The notes beneath the pieces are model-generated. The model ran no database searches, was not told where the DNA came from, and saw only the letters and a program-made list of their open reading frames with translations. Of a stretch of DNA of 64,000 bases, positions 32,126 through 39,524 are shown piece after piece. Positions within the stretch are counted from its first letter, which is position 1, and each line of letters starts with the position of its first letter. Source of the DNA: CAZISM01 sp964541895 (lineage in GTDB: Bacteria; Zhuqueibacterota; Zhuqueibacteria; Residuimicrobiales; Residuimicrobiaceae); NCBI GenBank assembly GCA_964541895.1, contig CAZISM010000016.1, positions 1 through 64,000 on the forward strand. The letters run 5' to 3'. Position numbers and translations under genes: made by a program.

Positions 32126-33076
32126 TCAGGAAGCCTGGGCGACTATCAAAACATGGTCCCCGTGCAAGATCCCCTTGCGAATGGCCCAATCGTCAAAGCG
32201 CTTCAGACGGCGCAAAAAACCGTGCTTGACGGGATCCGGCCAGCGCATATCGCCGGCGATCGCCGCACGATAGCCGATGCCGGTGTGCTCCAGCAGGTGC
32301 AACAGGACAAATCGCCTGCTGACGGCTTCCATGATCTGCCCGCAGGTGGCCTCCTCAAAAGGTGAACGACGGGTCATCTCTTCTCTGACTTTGCGCGAGC
32401 CGCCAAAAGCGTATTTGAGTTTCGTATGAAAGGGAACAAACGTGGGCAGAAACAGGTACAGCAATCCACCGAGCCAGCGCGACAACCGCTTCATGCCGAT
32501 ATGATCGGAAAAAATGAACACACCACCCGGCTTGAGGGTTTTGCGGATTTCCGTCATCAGGTGATCGAGCGCAACAATATGGTGCAGGCCATCCCAGGCC
32601 AACACGACATCGTACCTCTTTTCCGGCAGTGCGGCCAGATTGAGATCCGCCACTTCGTACTCGAGGCTGCCAAAATGCTCATGAAACGGATTCTCCACCG
32701 CCATGCGTTCGGCGATGGCGATGGCGCGCCGGCTTATATCCACGGCATGGACATGATGCCCCTGCCGCGCCAGTTCCAGGGCCAGACCTCCCGGGCCACA
32801 GGTCAGCACCAGAACGTGGGCCTGAAGCGAAACCGCGTCGATATGATTAAACAGGCTCCGGTAGAGTGGACCGTTCATGATCTGTTCCGCCGCCGGATCA
32901 AATATCTGCTGCTGCGGCAAATCCTTGCCCCGATGCACAAACAGCCGCTGCGCCCGGCGCATGTCGGCCGAAAACGGTATGCCCACGGCCATGGCTTTTT
33001 CAATCTCATCGCCCCAATAGTCCGCTTCCTGCTGCAGAGCGGTGCGATACGCCGAGGAACCGATCTCCCACTCCAC
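32126..33076 (-). CDS. Class I SAM-dependent methyltransferase
   Basis: A 316-residue protein with a Rossmann-type SAM-binding domain: motif I VLVLTCGPGGLALELARQG (the usual E/DxGxGxG is degenerate here, CGPGG), motif II VHAVDISRRAIAIAE, motif IV YDVVLAWDGLHHI, and the post-motif 'IRKTLKPGGVFIFSDH'. An N-terminal helical domain of about 90 residues precedes it. The pattern fits ubiE/methyltransferase type 11-12 proteins acting on small molecules or lipids; the substrate is unknown. The start is GTG at 33076 with GAGG six nt upstream, 7 nt after the stop of the barrel-protein gene, so the two form an operon. Confidence 0.8.
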   Translation of the reverse strand: MEWEIGSSAYRTALQQEADYWGDEIEKAMAVGIPFSADMRRAQRLFVHRGKDLPQQQIFDPAAEQIMNGPLYRSLFNHIDAVSLQAHVLVLTCGPGGLALELARQGHHVHAVDISRRAIAIAERMAVENPFHEHFGSLEYEVADLNLAALPEKRYDVVLAWDGLHHIVALDHLMTEIRKTLKPGGVFIFSDHIGMKRLSRWLGGLLYLFLPTFVPFHTKLKYAFGGSRKVREEMTRRSPFEEATCGQIMEAVSRRFVLLHLLEHTGIGYRAAIAGDMRWPDPVKHGFLRRLKRFDDWAIRKGILHGDHVLIVAQAS

Positions 33077-33083
33077 GCCGACC

Positions 33084-33728
33084 TCAGTACTTGGACTTTA
33101 GGAAAAAGGTGACGCCGACGCAGATGCAGATGTCTGTGGCATCCTTTTCAACCTTGATATCGTTTATTTCCGTTTTTACCGCTTTGGCTATTTTTTGATA
33201 CTTGGCGCCTATATCGATATGGGGCCCGATACCGATGTCGATCAACAGGCCGGCGTTGACGTTCCAGCCCCAACGCGTCAGACTGGTGGTGGTTTCAGCC
33301 GCAGGATACCCATAATAGTAATACAATTCCGGCACCGAGGCCACAGTTCGATAATTATAAATACCGCCCATGGGAGCCGCATACAAGGTAAACCTGCCGA
33401 TGGGCAGCGAAAGCTGGGGACCGAGGGTCAGCTGAAAGGACTCGTTACGAACCTGGACGAGAAAATACCCCATGGAGGCCTGCATGCTGTTGCGTTTTTC
33501 ACCATATGAAATATAGTTCAAGTCACTGCGCAAAGCGAAAAATCGCGACATGCCGGGGCGGTAAAACAGCTTGCCGCCGATACCTTCGCCATCTTTGGAA
33601 AGGTTGGCAAAGTCGGATTGCGGCAGCGAGACGATGAAATGGGCACCAGCAGCCCATGGACTGGTCTGGGCAGATGAGATGACCGATATCAGCAAAAGCA
33701 GCATCATCACCTGATGGATTTGTTTCAT
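33084..33728 (-). CDS. Small outer-membrane beta-barrel protein, unknown function
   Basis: 214 residues from the ATG at 33728, supported by AGGAGGAAAATTC and the signal peptide that follows (KQIHQVMMLLLLISVISSAQ). The mature part is a series of amphipathic strands with aromatic residues (WAAGAHFIVSLP, ALRSDLNYISYG, FTLYAAPMGGIYNY, WGWNVNAGLLIDIGIG) ending in VGVTFFLKSKY, the pattern of porin-like or OmpW/outer-membrane beta-barrel (PF13505-type) proteins. No ligand or catalytic motif is visible. It precedes the methyltransferase gene by 7 nt in the same operon and is transcribed divergently from the rlmI-like gene. Confidence 0.7.
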   Translation of the reverse strand: MKQIHQVMMLLLLISVISSAQTSPWAAGAHFIVSLPQSDFANLSKDGEGIGGKLFYRPGMSRFFALRSDLNYISYGEKRNSMQASMGYFLVQVRNESFQLTLGPQLSLPIGRFTLYAAPMGGIYNYRTVASVPELYYYYGYPAAETTTSLTRWGWNVNAGLLIDIGIGPHIDIGAKYQKIAKAVKTEINDIKVEKDATDICICVGVTFFLKSKY

Positions 33729-33842
33729 GAATTTTCCTCCTGTCAAAGGTGCTGGACGAACGGCACCCGGACGGCTAAACCGTTCTAATGCCTTGAATTT
33801 ACAAAATTAACTGAGGTGATTCAAGCAAAATTCCACATATTC

Positions 33843-33871
33843 TTGCTTTTAAACCGTACAATTTATAAATT
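33843..33871 (+). promoter_or_regulatory. Predicted promoter of the rlmI-like gene
   Basis: TTGCTT (33843-33848) and TAAATT (33866-33871) lie 17 nt apart, about 22 nt before the ATG. These are the same two hexamers and spacing as predicted before rhaA. A TATAAA at 33864-33869 overlaps the -10 and is an alternative. Confidence 0.4.
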
Positions 33872-33893
33872 GTTTCGTTAAAAAAGGATAACT

Positions 33894-35066
33894 ATGATCA
33901 AACTGTATCTCAAGCCAGGCAAAGAGAAGGTGATCCGGCGCGGTCACCCCTGGCTCTTTTCCGGCGCCATCCAGCGCGCGGCCGGAGCGGCGTCGCCGGG
34001 CGACATCGCCGCTGTCTGCGACCACCGCGGCATCACCCTGGCAAAAGCTTTTTATAATCCTCAATCCGACATCGCCTGCCGCATCCTCACGCTCCATCCG
34101 GATGAGGAGATCGATGCCGCGTTCTGGCGAAAACGGCTGCTCAATGCCATTGAATTGCGCAAACGGCTGGTACCGGAACGAACCGATGGATACCGCGTCG
34201 TAAACGCCGATGGCGATTATATGCCCGGCCTCATCGTCGATCTCTATAACGACACGATGGTGATCACTATTTCCACTATGGGCATGGACAGGTGCCGGCC
34301 GGTGGTTCTGCAGGTTCTGAAAGAACTGTTGCCGATGGATTTTATCTACGAACGCAGTGAAGGTAAAAGCAGAAAGAGAGAGGGATTGGCGGAGCAGTGC
34401 GGCTGGCTGACGGCGGCAAAACCGCACCCCGTCGTCATCACCGAGAAAGGCCTCCGCTTCCAGGTGGATGTGGTGCACGGCCAGAAAACAGGCTTTTTCC
34501 TCGATCAGCGCGACAATCGCTCCCTGCTCGGCTCGTTGAGCCGCGGACTGGAAGTTTTAAACTGCTTTTCCTACAGCGGTGGCTTTTCCCTGTATGCGGT
34601 CAAGGGTGGTGCGACCCGCGTCACCTCCATCGATGTCTCTGCCTCCGCCAATAGAGTGGCAGAGGAAAATTATGCGCTGAACGAGATCGACAAAAGCCGG
34701 CATCCGGTGGAAACAGCGGACGTTTTTGAGTATCTGCGTCACACCAAGGAAAAATACGATCTCATCATCCTGGATCCACCAGCATTTGCCAAAACGCAAA
34801 AAGAGGTCGAACCGGCCAGCCGTGGTTACAAGGATATCAATCTGCAGGCCATCCGCAAATTGAATCCAAACGGCTTTCTGATGACCTTCTCCTGTTCCAA
34901 TCATATGAGCGAAGAGCTGTTCGGCCGTGTGGTTAGCGCCGCCGTGCAGGACGCCGGACGCAGCGCGCAGGTCTTGCGGGTATTGGGCCCCGGACCGGAT
35001 CACCCGTACTTGCTGGCTCACCCGGAAGGCCGGTATCTCAAGGGACTGCTGCTGCGAATCGTCTAG
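33894..35066 (+). CDS. rlmI: 23S rRNA (cytosine-5) methyltransferase RlmI-like
   Basis: A 390-residue enzyme of the RlmI family, which methylates C1962 of 23S rRNA with SAM. The N-terminus is a PUA RNA-binding domain (LKPGKEKVIRRGHPWLFSGAI). A central EEHEY-type domain follows, then the methyltransferase domain with VLNCFSYSGGFSLYAVKGGA (SAM site), TSIDVSASA, LIILDPPAFAK (motif IV, DPPAF) and the catalytic Cys region LMTFSCSNHMSEELF. FFLDQRDNR matches the conserved 'F-D-Q-R-N-R' segment. Length and order are normal. It has its own promoter and no partner genes on the same strand, consistent with a housekeeping role. Confidence 0.93.
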   Translation: MIKLYLKPGKEKVIRRGHPWLFSGAIQRAAGAASPGDIAAVCDHRGITLAKAFYNPQSDIACRILTLHPDEEIDAAFWRKRLLNAIELRKRLVPERTDGYRVVNADGDYMPGLIVDLYNDTMVITISTMGMDRCRPVVLQVLKELLPMDFIYERSEGKSRKREGLAEQCGWLTAAKPHPVVITEKGLRFQVDVVHGQKTGFFLDQRDNRSLLGSLSRGLEVLNCFSYSGGFSLYAVKGGATRVTSIDVSASANRVAEENYALNEIDKSRHPVETADVFEYLRHTKEKYDLIILDPPAFAKTQKEVEPASRGYKDINLQAIRKLNPNGFLMTFSCSNHMSEELFGRVVSAAVQDAGRSAQVLRVLGPGPDHPYLLAHPEGRYLKGLLLRIV

Positions 35067-35292
35067 CCCGGATGATTGGCCATTCATGGATTCATGGCAC
35101 TGTTTTCTGAAGCGATGTTAAACCGCGGCAGGACGCGCTAGCTCTTTTTAGCGTTCATTCGCGTCCATTCGCGGTTACGTAACATTGTCGCGGCTTGTCC
35201 GCCTCAGGCAAAACGTGACCGGACCCTTCGCAAAGAAACCATAGTCACCGGCACGGTGTGGCGCAATTCAATAATCGCAGTCTGTCGGCAAG

Positions 35293-36231
35293 CTACTTGG
35301 CATATTTCTGATAAATTTTTTCCAGAGCTTTCTCGGTCATGGTGCCATCATAGACAACGACGCGGAATTTGATCACCGTGCTGGCACCCTGGGGCAGTGT
35401 CAGATTCAACGCTTTTGGGGTGGCCACTTTGCGGCCTTCTTCGAATGCCTTTTGTCCGAGCGGATTGGCTGCAAAAAGCCCATAGGCGCGTGCATGCCAA
35501 AACGTGGGATAGTTGACGCTGGCCGGGTGGTTCATCATGGCCACGCCCACCTGTTTGCCGTCCTTCTCCCCCTGCAGACACACCCAGGCCGCCCTGGTGC
35601 CCCAGATATCCTTTTCAGTGCGGGTTCCGACGGAGGAGAAATACTGCGAATGCCCGTTCCGCTCGGCAAGCCAGTCGGCCACACGCATGGCAAACATGCC
35701 CTCCTTGGTGTCGCCGAATACCACGGCCGTGTCCTTGGCCGTCAACGTGATATCAAAATCGATCGTGTAATAATTTTTCGCGCCGCTGAATTCCATGGTC
35801 CGTTTTTCTTCCAGATAGGTTTTGCCGGTGCGCGCCACCCAGTTGTGCACGGAAGAAATTCGAGCGGTTTTGCCGCTCTTTTGTTCGGTGATCTGTGCCA
35901 GTTTGATCTGCGGCGGAGTCGTGGTGTTGTTCCAAAAGCCTTCCTTGTTGACTTCGTCATAGGTTAAAAAAATGCCAAAGTGGTGGGGATGATCCTTGGT
36001 CTCTCCCTCCACTTTTTCAAAGGGGAAATGGCGGTTAAGAAAGATGCCCGATGGTGTATTAACCGGATAAAGCACCGGCTTGGTCATGTCGGATTTGTAC
36101 AAATAGGTGGTCACCAGTGTGCCGTCTATTTTGACATCGATTTTGCTATCGCCCTGCACCAGTTCCACCTTGGCAAAACTCCACGTGGCCAGACACATGA
36201 GCAGCAGCATAACGGATGTGTAACGAATCAT
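35293..36231 (-). CDS. Exported DUF6807 (PmoA-like) protein
   Basis: A 312-residue protein with a signal peptide (MLLLMCLATWSFA), matching the DUF6807 family (annotated 'PmoA' for historical reasons; not a methane monooxygenase subunit). Recognisable segments are the histidine-rich KDHPHHFGIFLTYDEVN with an expected metal or ligand site, and the late MNHPASVNYPTFWHARAYGLFAANPLGQ. Members occur in polysaccharide-degrading planctomycetes and FCB bacteria next to sugar-metabolism genes, and their role is not established. It starts 17 bp downstream of the macro-domain gene, so the two are likely co-transcribed. Confidence 0.82.
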   Translation of the reverse strand: MIRYTSVMLLLMCLATWSFAKVELVQGDSKIDVKIDGTLVTTYLYKSDMTKPVLYPVNTPSGIFLNRHFPFEKVEGETKDHPHHFGIFLTYDEVNKEGFWNNTTTPPQIKLAQITEQKSGKTARISSVHNWVARTGKTYLEEKRTMEFSGAKNYYTIDFDITLTAKDTAVVFGDTKEGMFAMRVADWLAERNGHSQYFSSVGTRTEKDIWGTRAAWVCLQGEKDGKQVGVAMMNHPASVNYPTFWHARAYGLFAANPLGQKAFEEGRKVATPKALNLTLPQGASTVIKFRVVVYDGTMTEKALEKIYQKYAK

Positions 36232-36248
36232 AACAACGTCTCCTTCTG

Positions 36249-36791
36249 TTAGGGAATCTTGATGGTTTGCAGCATTTTACCGAATTCGCCAAAGGTGCGG
36301 GCGTCGAGCAGGCAAAATACGATATGGTGCAACCGCGTATCGGTTTGAGCGTGCGTTGCAGCGGTTGAGAGCATGATGCGGGCACAGCGGTCGACCGGAT
36401 AGCCAAAAATGCCGGTCGAAATGGCAGGAAAGCTGATGCTGTGCAGACCGTACGCATCCGCCAGGTCCAGAGCCGCCTGGGTAGCGGCCTGTAACTTGCG
36501 GTCCTCATCGCCGCTGCCCATAATGGGACCAACGGCATGAATCACATACCGGGCAGCAAGTAGACCCGCACCGGTGATGGCCGCCGTGCCGGTGAGCACC
36601 GGTCCGTGCAACCGCACCCACTCGGAACTCTCCTGCTGTATAGCGGCTCCTCCCTTGCGAGCTATCGCGCCGGCGACGCCGCCGCCATGGGCCAGCAGTT
36701 CGTTGGCCGCGTTGACGATGGCATCCGTCGCCATCCCGGTGATGTCTGCTTGCCGGATTTCGATCACGGTTTCGTTGATCACGATCTGCAT
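36249..36791 (-). CDS. Macro-domain protein (O-acetyl-ADP-ribose deacetylase type)
   Basis: A 180-residue single macro domain. Typical motifs are ITGMATDAIVNAANELLAHGGGVAGAIARKGG (adenine and distal-ribose binding, with the NAAN and GGGV signatures), YVIHAVGPIMG, and SFPAISTGIFGYPV (the diphosphate loop). These match MacroD/YmdB-type enzymes, which remove acetyl groups from O-acetyl-ADP-ribose or mono-ADP-ribose from proteins. Length fits a stand-alone cytoplasmic enzyme. It is followed by DUF6807 (17-bp gap) and transcribed divergently from rmuC, sharing a 60-bp AT-rich control region. Confidence 0.93.
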   Translation of the reverse strand: MQIVINETVIEIRQADITGMATDAIVNAANELLAHGGGVAGAIARKGGAAIQQESSEWVRLHGPVLTGTAAITGAGLLAARYVIHAVGPIMGSGDEDRKLQAATQAALDLADAYGLHSISFPAISTGIFGYPVDRCARIMLSTAATHAQTDTRLHHIVFCLLDARTFGEFGKMLQTIKIP

Positions 36792-36851
36792 ATTGATTCT
36801 AAATATATAATTGTTAATTTATAATGCAAGGAAAAACTCGGAGTATCTACG

Positions 36852-38078
36852 GTGTCTGGATTATCCATTATTTTGCTGCTGCTGGGGTTCGCCATCGGCC
36901 TTTTGACCATGCTCCTGCTGCGCTGGTGGCAGGGCCGAACCCTGGAAAAATGGGCCCGGGAGTTCAGGGAGCAATCAGAAGCACAACAGCAGGCGCAGGT
37001 CGATGCCATACTCTCCCAGGTGCGGGCGCAGTTCGGCACCTTGTCGCTGGAGGCGCTGTCCCGATCCACCGGCGAGCTGCTAAAACTTGCCCAGGCCACG
37101 CTGGCGGGCGAACGGGAAAAAGCCAAAATGGAAATCGGCGAGAAAAAAAACCTCATCGATCAAGAACTCGCTCGCATGGCCGGGCAGGTGCAGGATCTGA
37201 TGACGCTCGTCCGGCAGCTGGAAAAAGATCGATCGCAAAAATACGGGGAATTAGCCAGCCAGCTGCGTCACACCGGCGAACAGACGGCGTTGTTGAGCCA
37301 GATCACCGCATCGCTGAAAGAGGCGCTGGCCAACACGCGCACGCGCGGTCAATGGGGCGAACGGATGGCGGAAGATGTTCTCCGCCTCTCCGGCCTCGTG
37401 GAGAATATCAACTATGTCAAACAGCGAACGCTCGAAAGCGGACGCCATCGTCCCGACTTTACTTTTTTGCTGCCGCGCGATATGAAACTGAACATGGATG
37501 TCAAATTTCCCCTGGACAACTATGTGCGCGCCATGGAAGCCACCACCGAAGCGGACCGGATCAGATGGCAGAATGATTTTCTCCGTGACGTTCGCAGCCG
37601 TATCAAGGAGATTACCGGCAGGGATTATATCAACAGCGAATCCAATACCGTGGATTATGTGCTGCTGTTCATCCCCAATGAACGCATCTTTAATTTCATT
37701 CAGGAACAGGATCAGACCATCCTGGATCAGGCGCTGCGGTGGCACGTGATCGTCTGTTCGCCGTTGACCCTGTTTGCGGTGCTGGCCGTTATCCGCCAGG
37801 CGGTTGAAAATTTCAGCCTGGAGAAAACCGCCAACGACATCCTGCTGCTGTTGTCGGCGTTCAAAAAACAGTGGGATGAATTCATCAAACGCATGGACAC
37901 CCTCGGCAAACGGTTGCAGGATGCGCAGAACGAATTCGATCAACTGGTGAGCACGCGGCGACGACAACTGGAAATTCCCCTGCAAAAACTGGAAAATCTG
38001 CGTTTACAAAAAGAGGCGGCTGCAGCCGAATTACCGGCGACATCGGAAATAAACCTGCCGACGGCACCCGAGGAGTAA
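36852..38078 (+). CDS. rmuC: DNA recombination protein RmuC
   Basis: A 408-residue RmuC-family protein, linked in E. coli to limiting inversion at repeats. It has an N-terminal membrane segment (IILLLLGFAIGLLTMLLL), a long coiled coil (about 35-150), then the nuclease-like core: TRGQWGERMAEDVLRLSGL, RPDFTFLLPRD, LNMDVKFPLDNY (Asp and Lys of the PD-(D/E)XK-like site) and YVLLFIPNERIFNFI. The start is GTG at 36852 with GGAG nine nt before. The C-terminal tail is long and coiled. It is divergent from the macro-domain gene; no operon partner is evident. Confidence 0.93.
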   Translation: MSGLSIILLLLGFAIGLLTMLLLRWWQGRTLEKWAREFREQSEAQQQAQVDAILSQVRAQFGTLSLEALSRSTGELLKLAQATLAGEREKAKMEIGEKKNLIDQELARMAGQVQDLMTLVRQLEKDRSQKYGELASQLRHTGEQTALLSQITASLKEALANTRTRGQWGERMAEDVLRLSGLVENINYVKQRTLESGRHRPDFTFLLPRDMKLNMDVKFPLDNYVRAMEATTEADRIRWQNDFLRDVRSRIKEITGRDYINSESNTVDYVLLFIPNERIFNFIQEQDQTILDQALRWHVIVCSPLTLFAVLAVIRQAVENFSLEKTANDILLLLSAFKKQWDEFIKRMDTLGKRLQDAQNEFDQLVSTRRRQLEIPLQKLENLRLQKEAAAAELPATSEINLPTAPEE

Positions 38079-38182
38079 TCAGAATCCTGCCGAGGATTTG
38101 GCTTGCTATTAATTTATTTCTATTAATGTTAGACCGTACGGCCTGCTGCTGCGCAAATAGTTATCGATTTTGGAAATATAAC

Positions 38183-38232
38183 TGGGACCTCTTCTGTTAA
38201 AGCCCTTAAACAAACGAAGAATCGAGGTCCCA
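38183..38232 (+). promoter_or_regulatory. Leader hairpin covering the YceI ribosome-binding site
   Basis: TGGGACCTC (38183-38191) pairs perfectly with GAGGTCCCA (38224-38232), which contains the only ribosome-binding site and ends one nt before the ATG at 38234. Between them TTC/GAA and TGTTAAAG/CTTAAACA can extend the stem. The fold would block ribosome entry, as in an RNA thermometer or protein-controlled leader; alternatively the inverted repeat is a DNA operator. Confidence 0.6.
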
Positions 38233-38233
38233 A

Positions 38234-38809
38234 ATGAAAAAAACTATTTTGACATTTCTACTGGCGATAACCGGCGTCTCTTTGGCCGCCGATGAATATC
38301 TCGTCGACGCTGCCCATACGCAAATCGGATTCAAAGTAAAGCATATGGTGGTGACGACGGTGCAGGGCAAATTCAACGAGTTCACCGGCAAAGTGTTTTA
38401 CGATGAAGCGGATGTGACCAAATCGAGCGTGGAAGGCACGATCAAAGTGGCCAGCATCGATACGGATAACCCCAAACGCGATGAACATTTGCGCAACAGC
38501 GATTTTTTCGATGCCGCCACCCATCCGGAGATTGTGTTCAAGTCCAAAAAGATCGTCAAGCAGGGCGAAGGTTTTGCGGCCATCGGCGATGTGACGATGC
38601 GCGGGGTGACCAAAGAGATCAAGGTGCCGTTTACCATCACCGGCAAGCTGGTGGATCCCTGGGGCAAGACGCGGGTCGGCCTGGAAGCCACGGCAACGCT
38701 CAACCGCCAGGACTTTGGCGTCTCCTGGAACAAAACGCTGGATAACGGCGGTGTGCTAGTGAGCAACGAGGTCAAGATCGAGATCAACGCCCAATTCATC
38801 AAGAAATAA
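38234..38809 (+). CDS. yceI: YceI-family periplasmic lipocalin-like protein
   Basis: A 191-residue protein with a cleavable signal peptide (KKTILTFLLAITGVSLA) and a single YceI domain: EYLVDAAHTQIGFKVKHM, VEGTIKVASIDTDNPKRDEHLRNSDFFD, 'ATHPEIVFKSKK', VTMRGVTKEIKVPFTI and LNRQDFGVSWN. These are the conserved segments of a lipocalin-like beta barrel that binds isoprenoid or fatty-acid ligands. The biological role in this organism is unknown; in other bacteria expression responds to osmotic or base stress. The ATG follows GAGG by 8 nt within a stable hairpin. The next gene starts 128 bp downstream. Confidence 0.93.
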   Translation: MKKTILTFLLAITGVSLAADEYLVDAAHTQIGFKVKHMVVTTVQGKFNEFTGKVFYDEADVTKSSVEGTIKVASIDTDNPKRDEHLRNSDFFDAATHPEIVFKSKKIVKQGEGFAAIGDVTMRGVTKEIKVPFTITGKLVDPWGKTRVGLEATATLNRQDFGVSWNKTLDNGGVLVSNEVKIEINAQFIKK

Positions 38810-38937
38810 CAGTGATTGCTCGCGGTCATCCGCAGATGAAGCAGATAAAAAATTGATGGCTTGTTCTCCGTTGCCAGCACTGTTGCGCAACAGGATTGAT
38901 CAGGTTAGCAAAGAACTTTAGTATAGAGGGCAGACGG

Positions 38938-39348
38938 ATGAACAGAGTCATCCATTTCGAAATTCACTCGGCCAATCCGGAGCGCACCGCAAAATTCTAT
39001 AACGATGTTTTCGGCTGGAATATCAACGAGTGGATCATTCCGGACGTACAACTGCCGGATGAAAATCGCTATTGGCTGGTATCAACCGGGGATCCGAAAG
39101 AGCCCGGAATTGACGGCGGAATTTTATTCCGCCACGGGCCGGCGCCCGCAGAGGGGCAAGCGGTCAATGCCTTTGTCTGCACCATGGGCGTGGAAGAGGT
39201 CGATGAATGCCTGGGCAAAGTCCTGGCCGCAGGCGGGTCCATCGCCATGCCCAAAATGCCCATCAAGGGTGTAGGTTGGATCGCTTACGGCAAGGACACG
39301 GAAGGCAACATCTTTGGCATGATGCAGGACGACAAGAACGCAGGCTGA
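38938..39348 (+). CDS. VOC-family (glyoxalase/bleomycin-resistance-like) protein
   Basis: 136 residues from the ATG at 38938, preceded by GAGGG. The sequence RVIHFEIHSANPERTAKFYNDVFGW is the standard start of a two-module VOC domain and contains the first metal-type His, while the second module ends VGWIAYGKDTEGNIFGMMQDD with a Glu/Asp-rich metal edge. GGILFRHGPAPAEGQAVNAF links the modules. Family members bind metals and small substrates in very different reactions, so the substrate cannot be inferred. It lacks the complete glyoxalase I ligand set as far as I can see by eye. It may be co-transcribed with yceI. Confidence 0.85.
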   Translation: MNRVIHFEIHSANPERTAKFYNDVFGWNINEWIIPDVQLPDENRYWLVSTGDPKEPGIDGGILFRHGPAPAEGQAVNAFVCTMGVEEVDECLGKVLAAGGSIAMPKMPIKGVGWIAYGKDTEGNIFGMMQDDKNAG

Positions 39349-39486
39349 TCGGCGGATTATTTTGCAGAACAGGCCGTGTGCGTCGCTGTGCAGCAAGCCG
39401 GCCATTTTAAACTGACAAAAGCCGGGGTCATCATCAATATACTATATTTTAATTCAATGAGTTTGAATAGCCCGGCGCATTTAAAA

Positions 39487-39513
39487 AGGCGTCTGATTCA
39501 AGATCGGACGCCT
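39487..39513 (-). terminator. Intrinsic terminator of the GH38 mannosidase gene
   Basis: On the minus strand AGGCGTC and GACGCCT (39513-39507 and 39493-39487) form a 7-bp stem followed by TTTTTAA, 12 bp after the stop. On the plus strand ATTTTATT follows the stem, so it may also stop transcripts from the VOC gene. Confidence 0.75.
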
Positions 39514-39524
39514 ATTTTATTACA

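Noticed and set aside
35067..35292. Short repeated words (CATTCGCG, TCCATTCGCGG) after the rlmI-like gene
   Set aside because: They look like a decayed dispersed repeat; only two partial units are seen and no hairpin or array can be supported.
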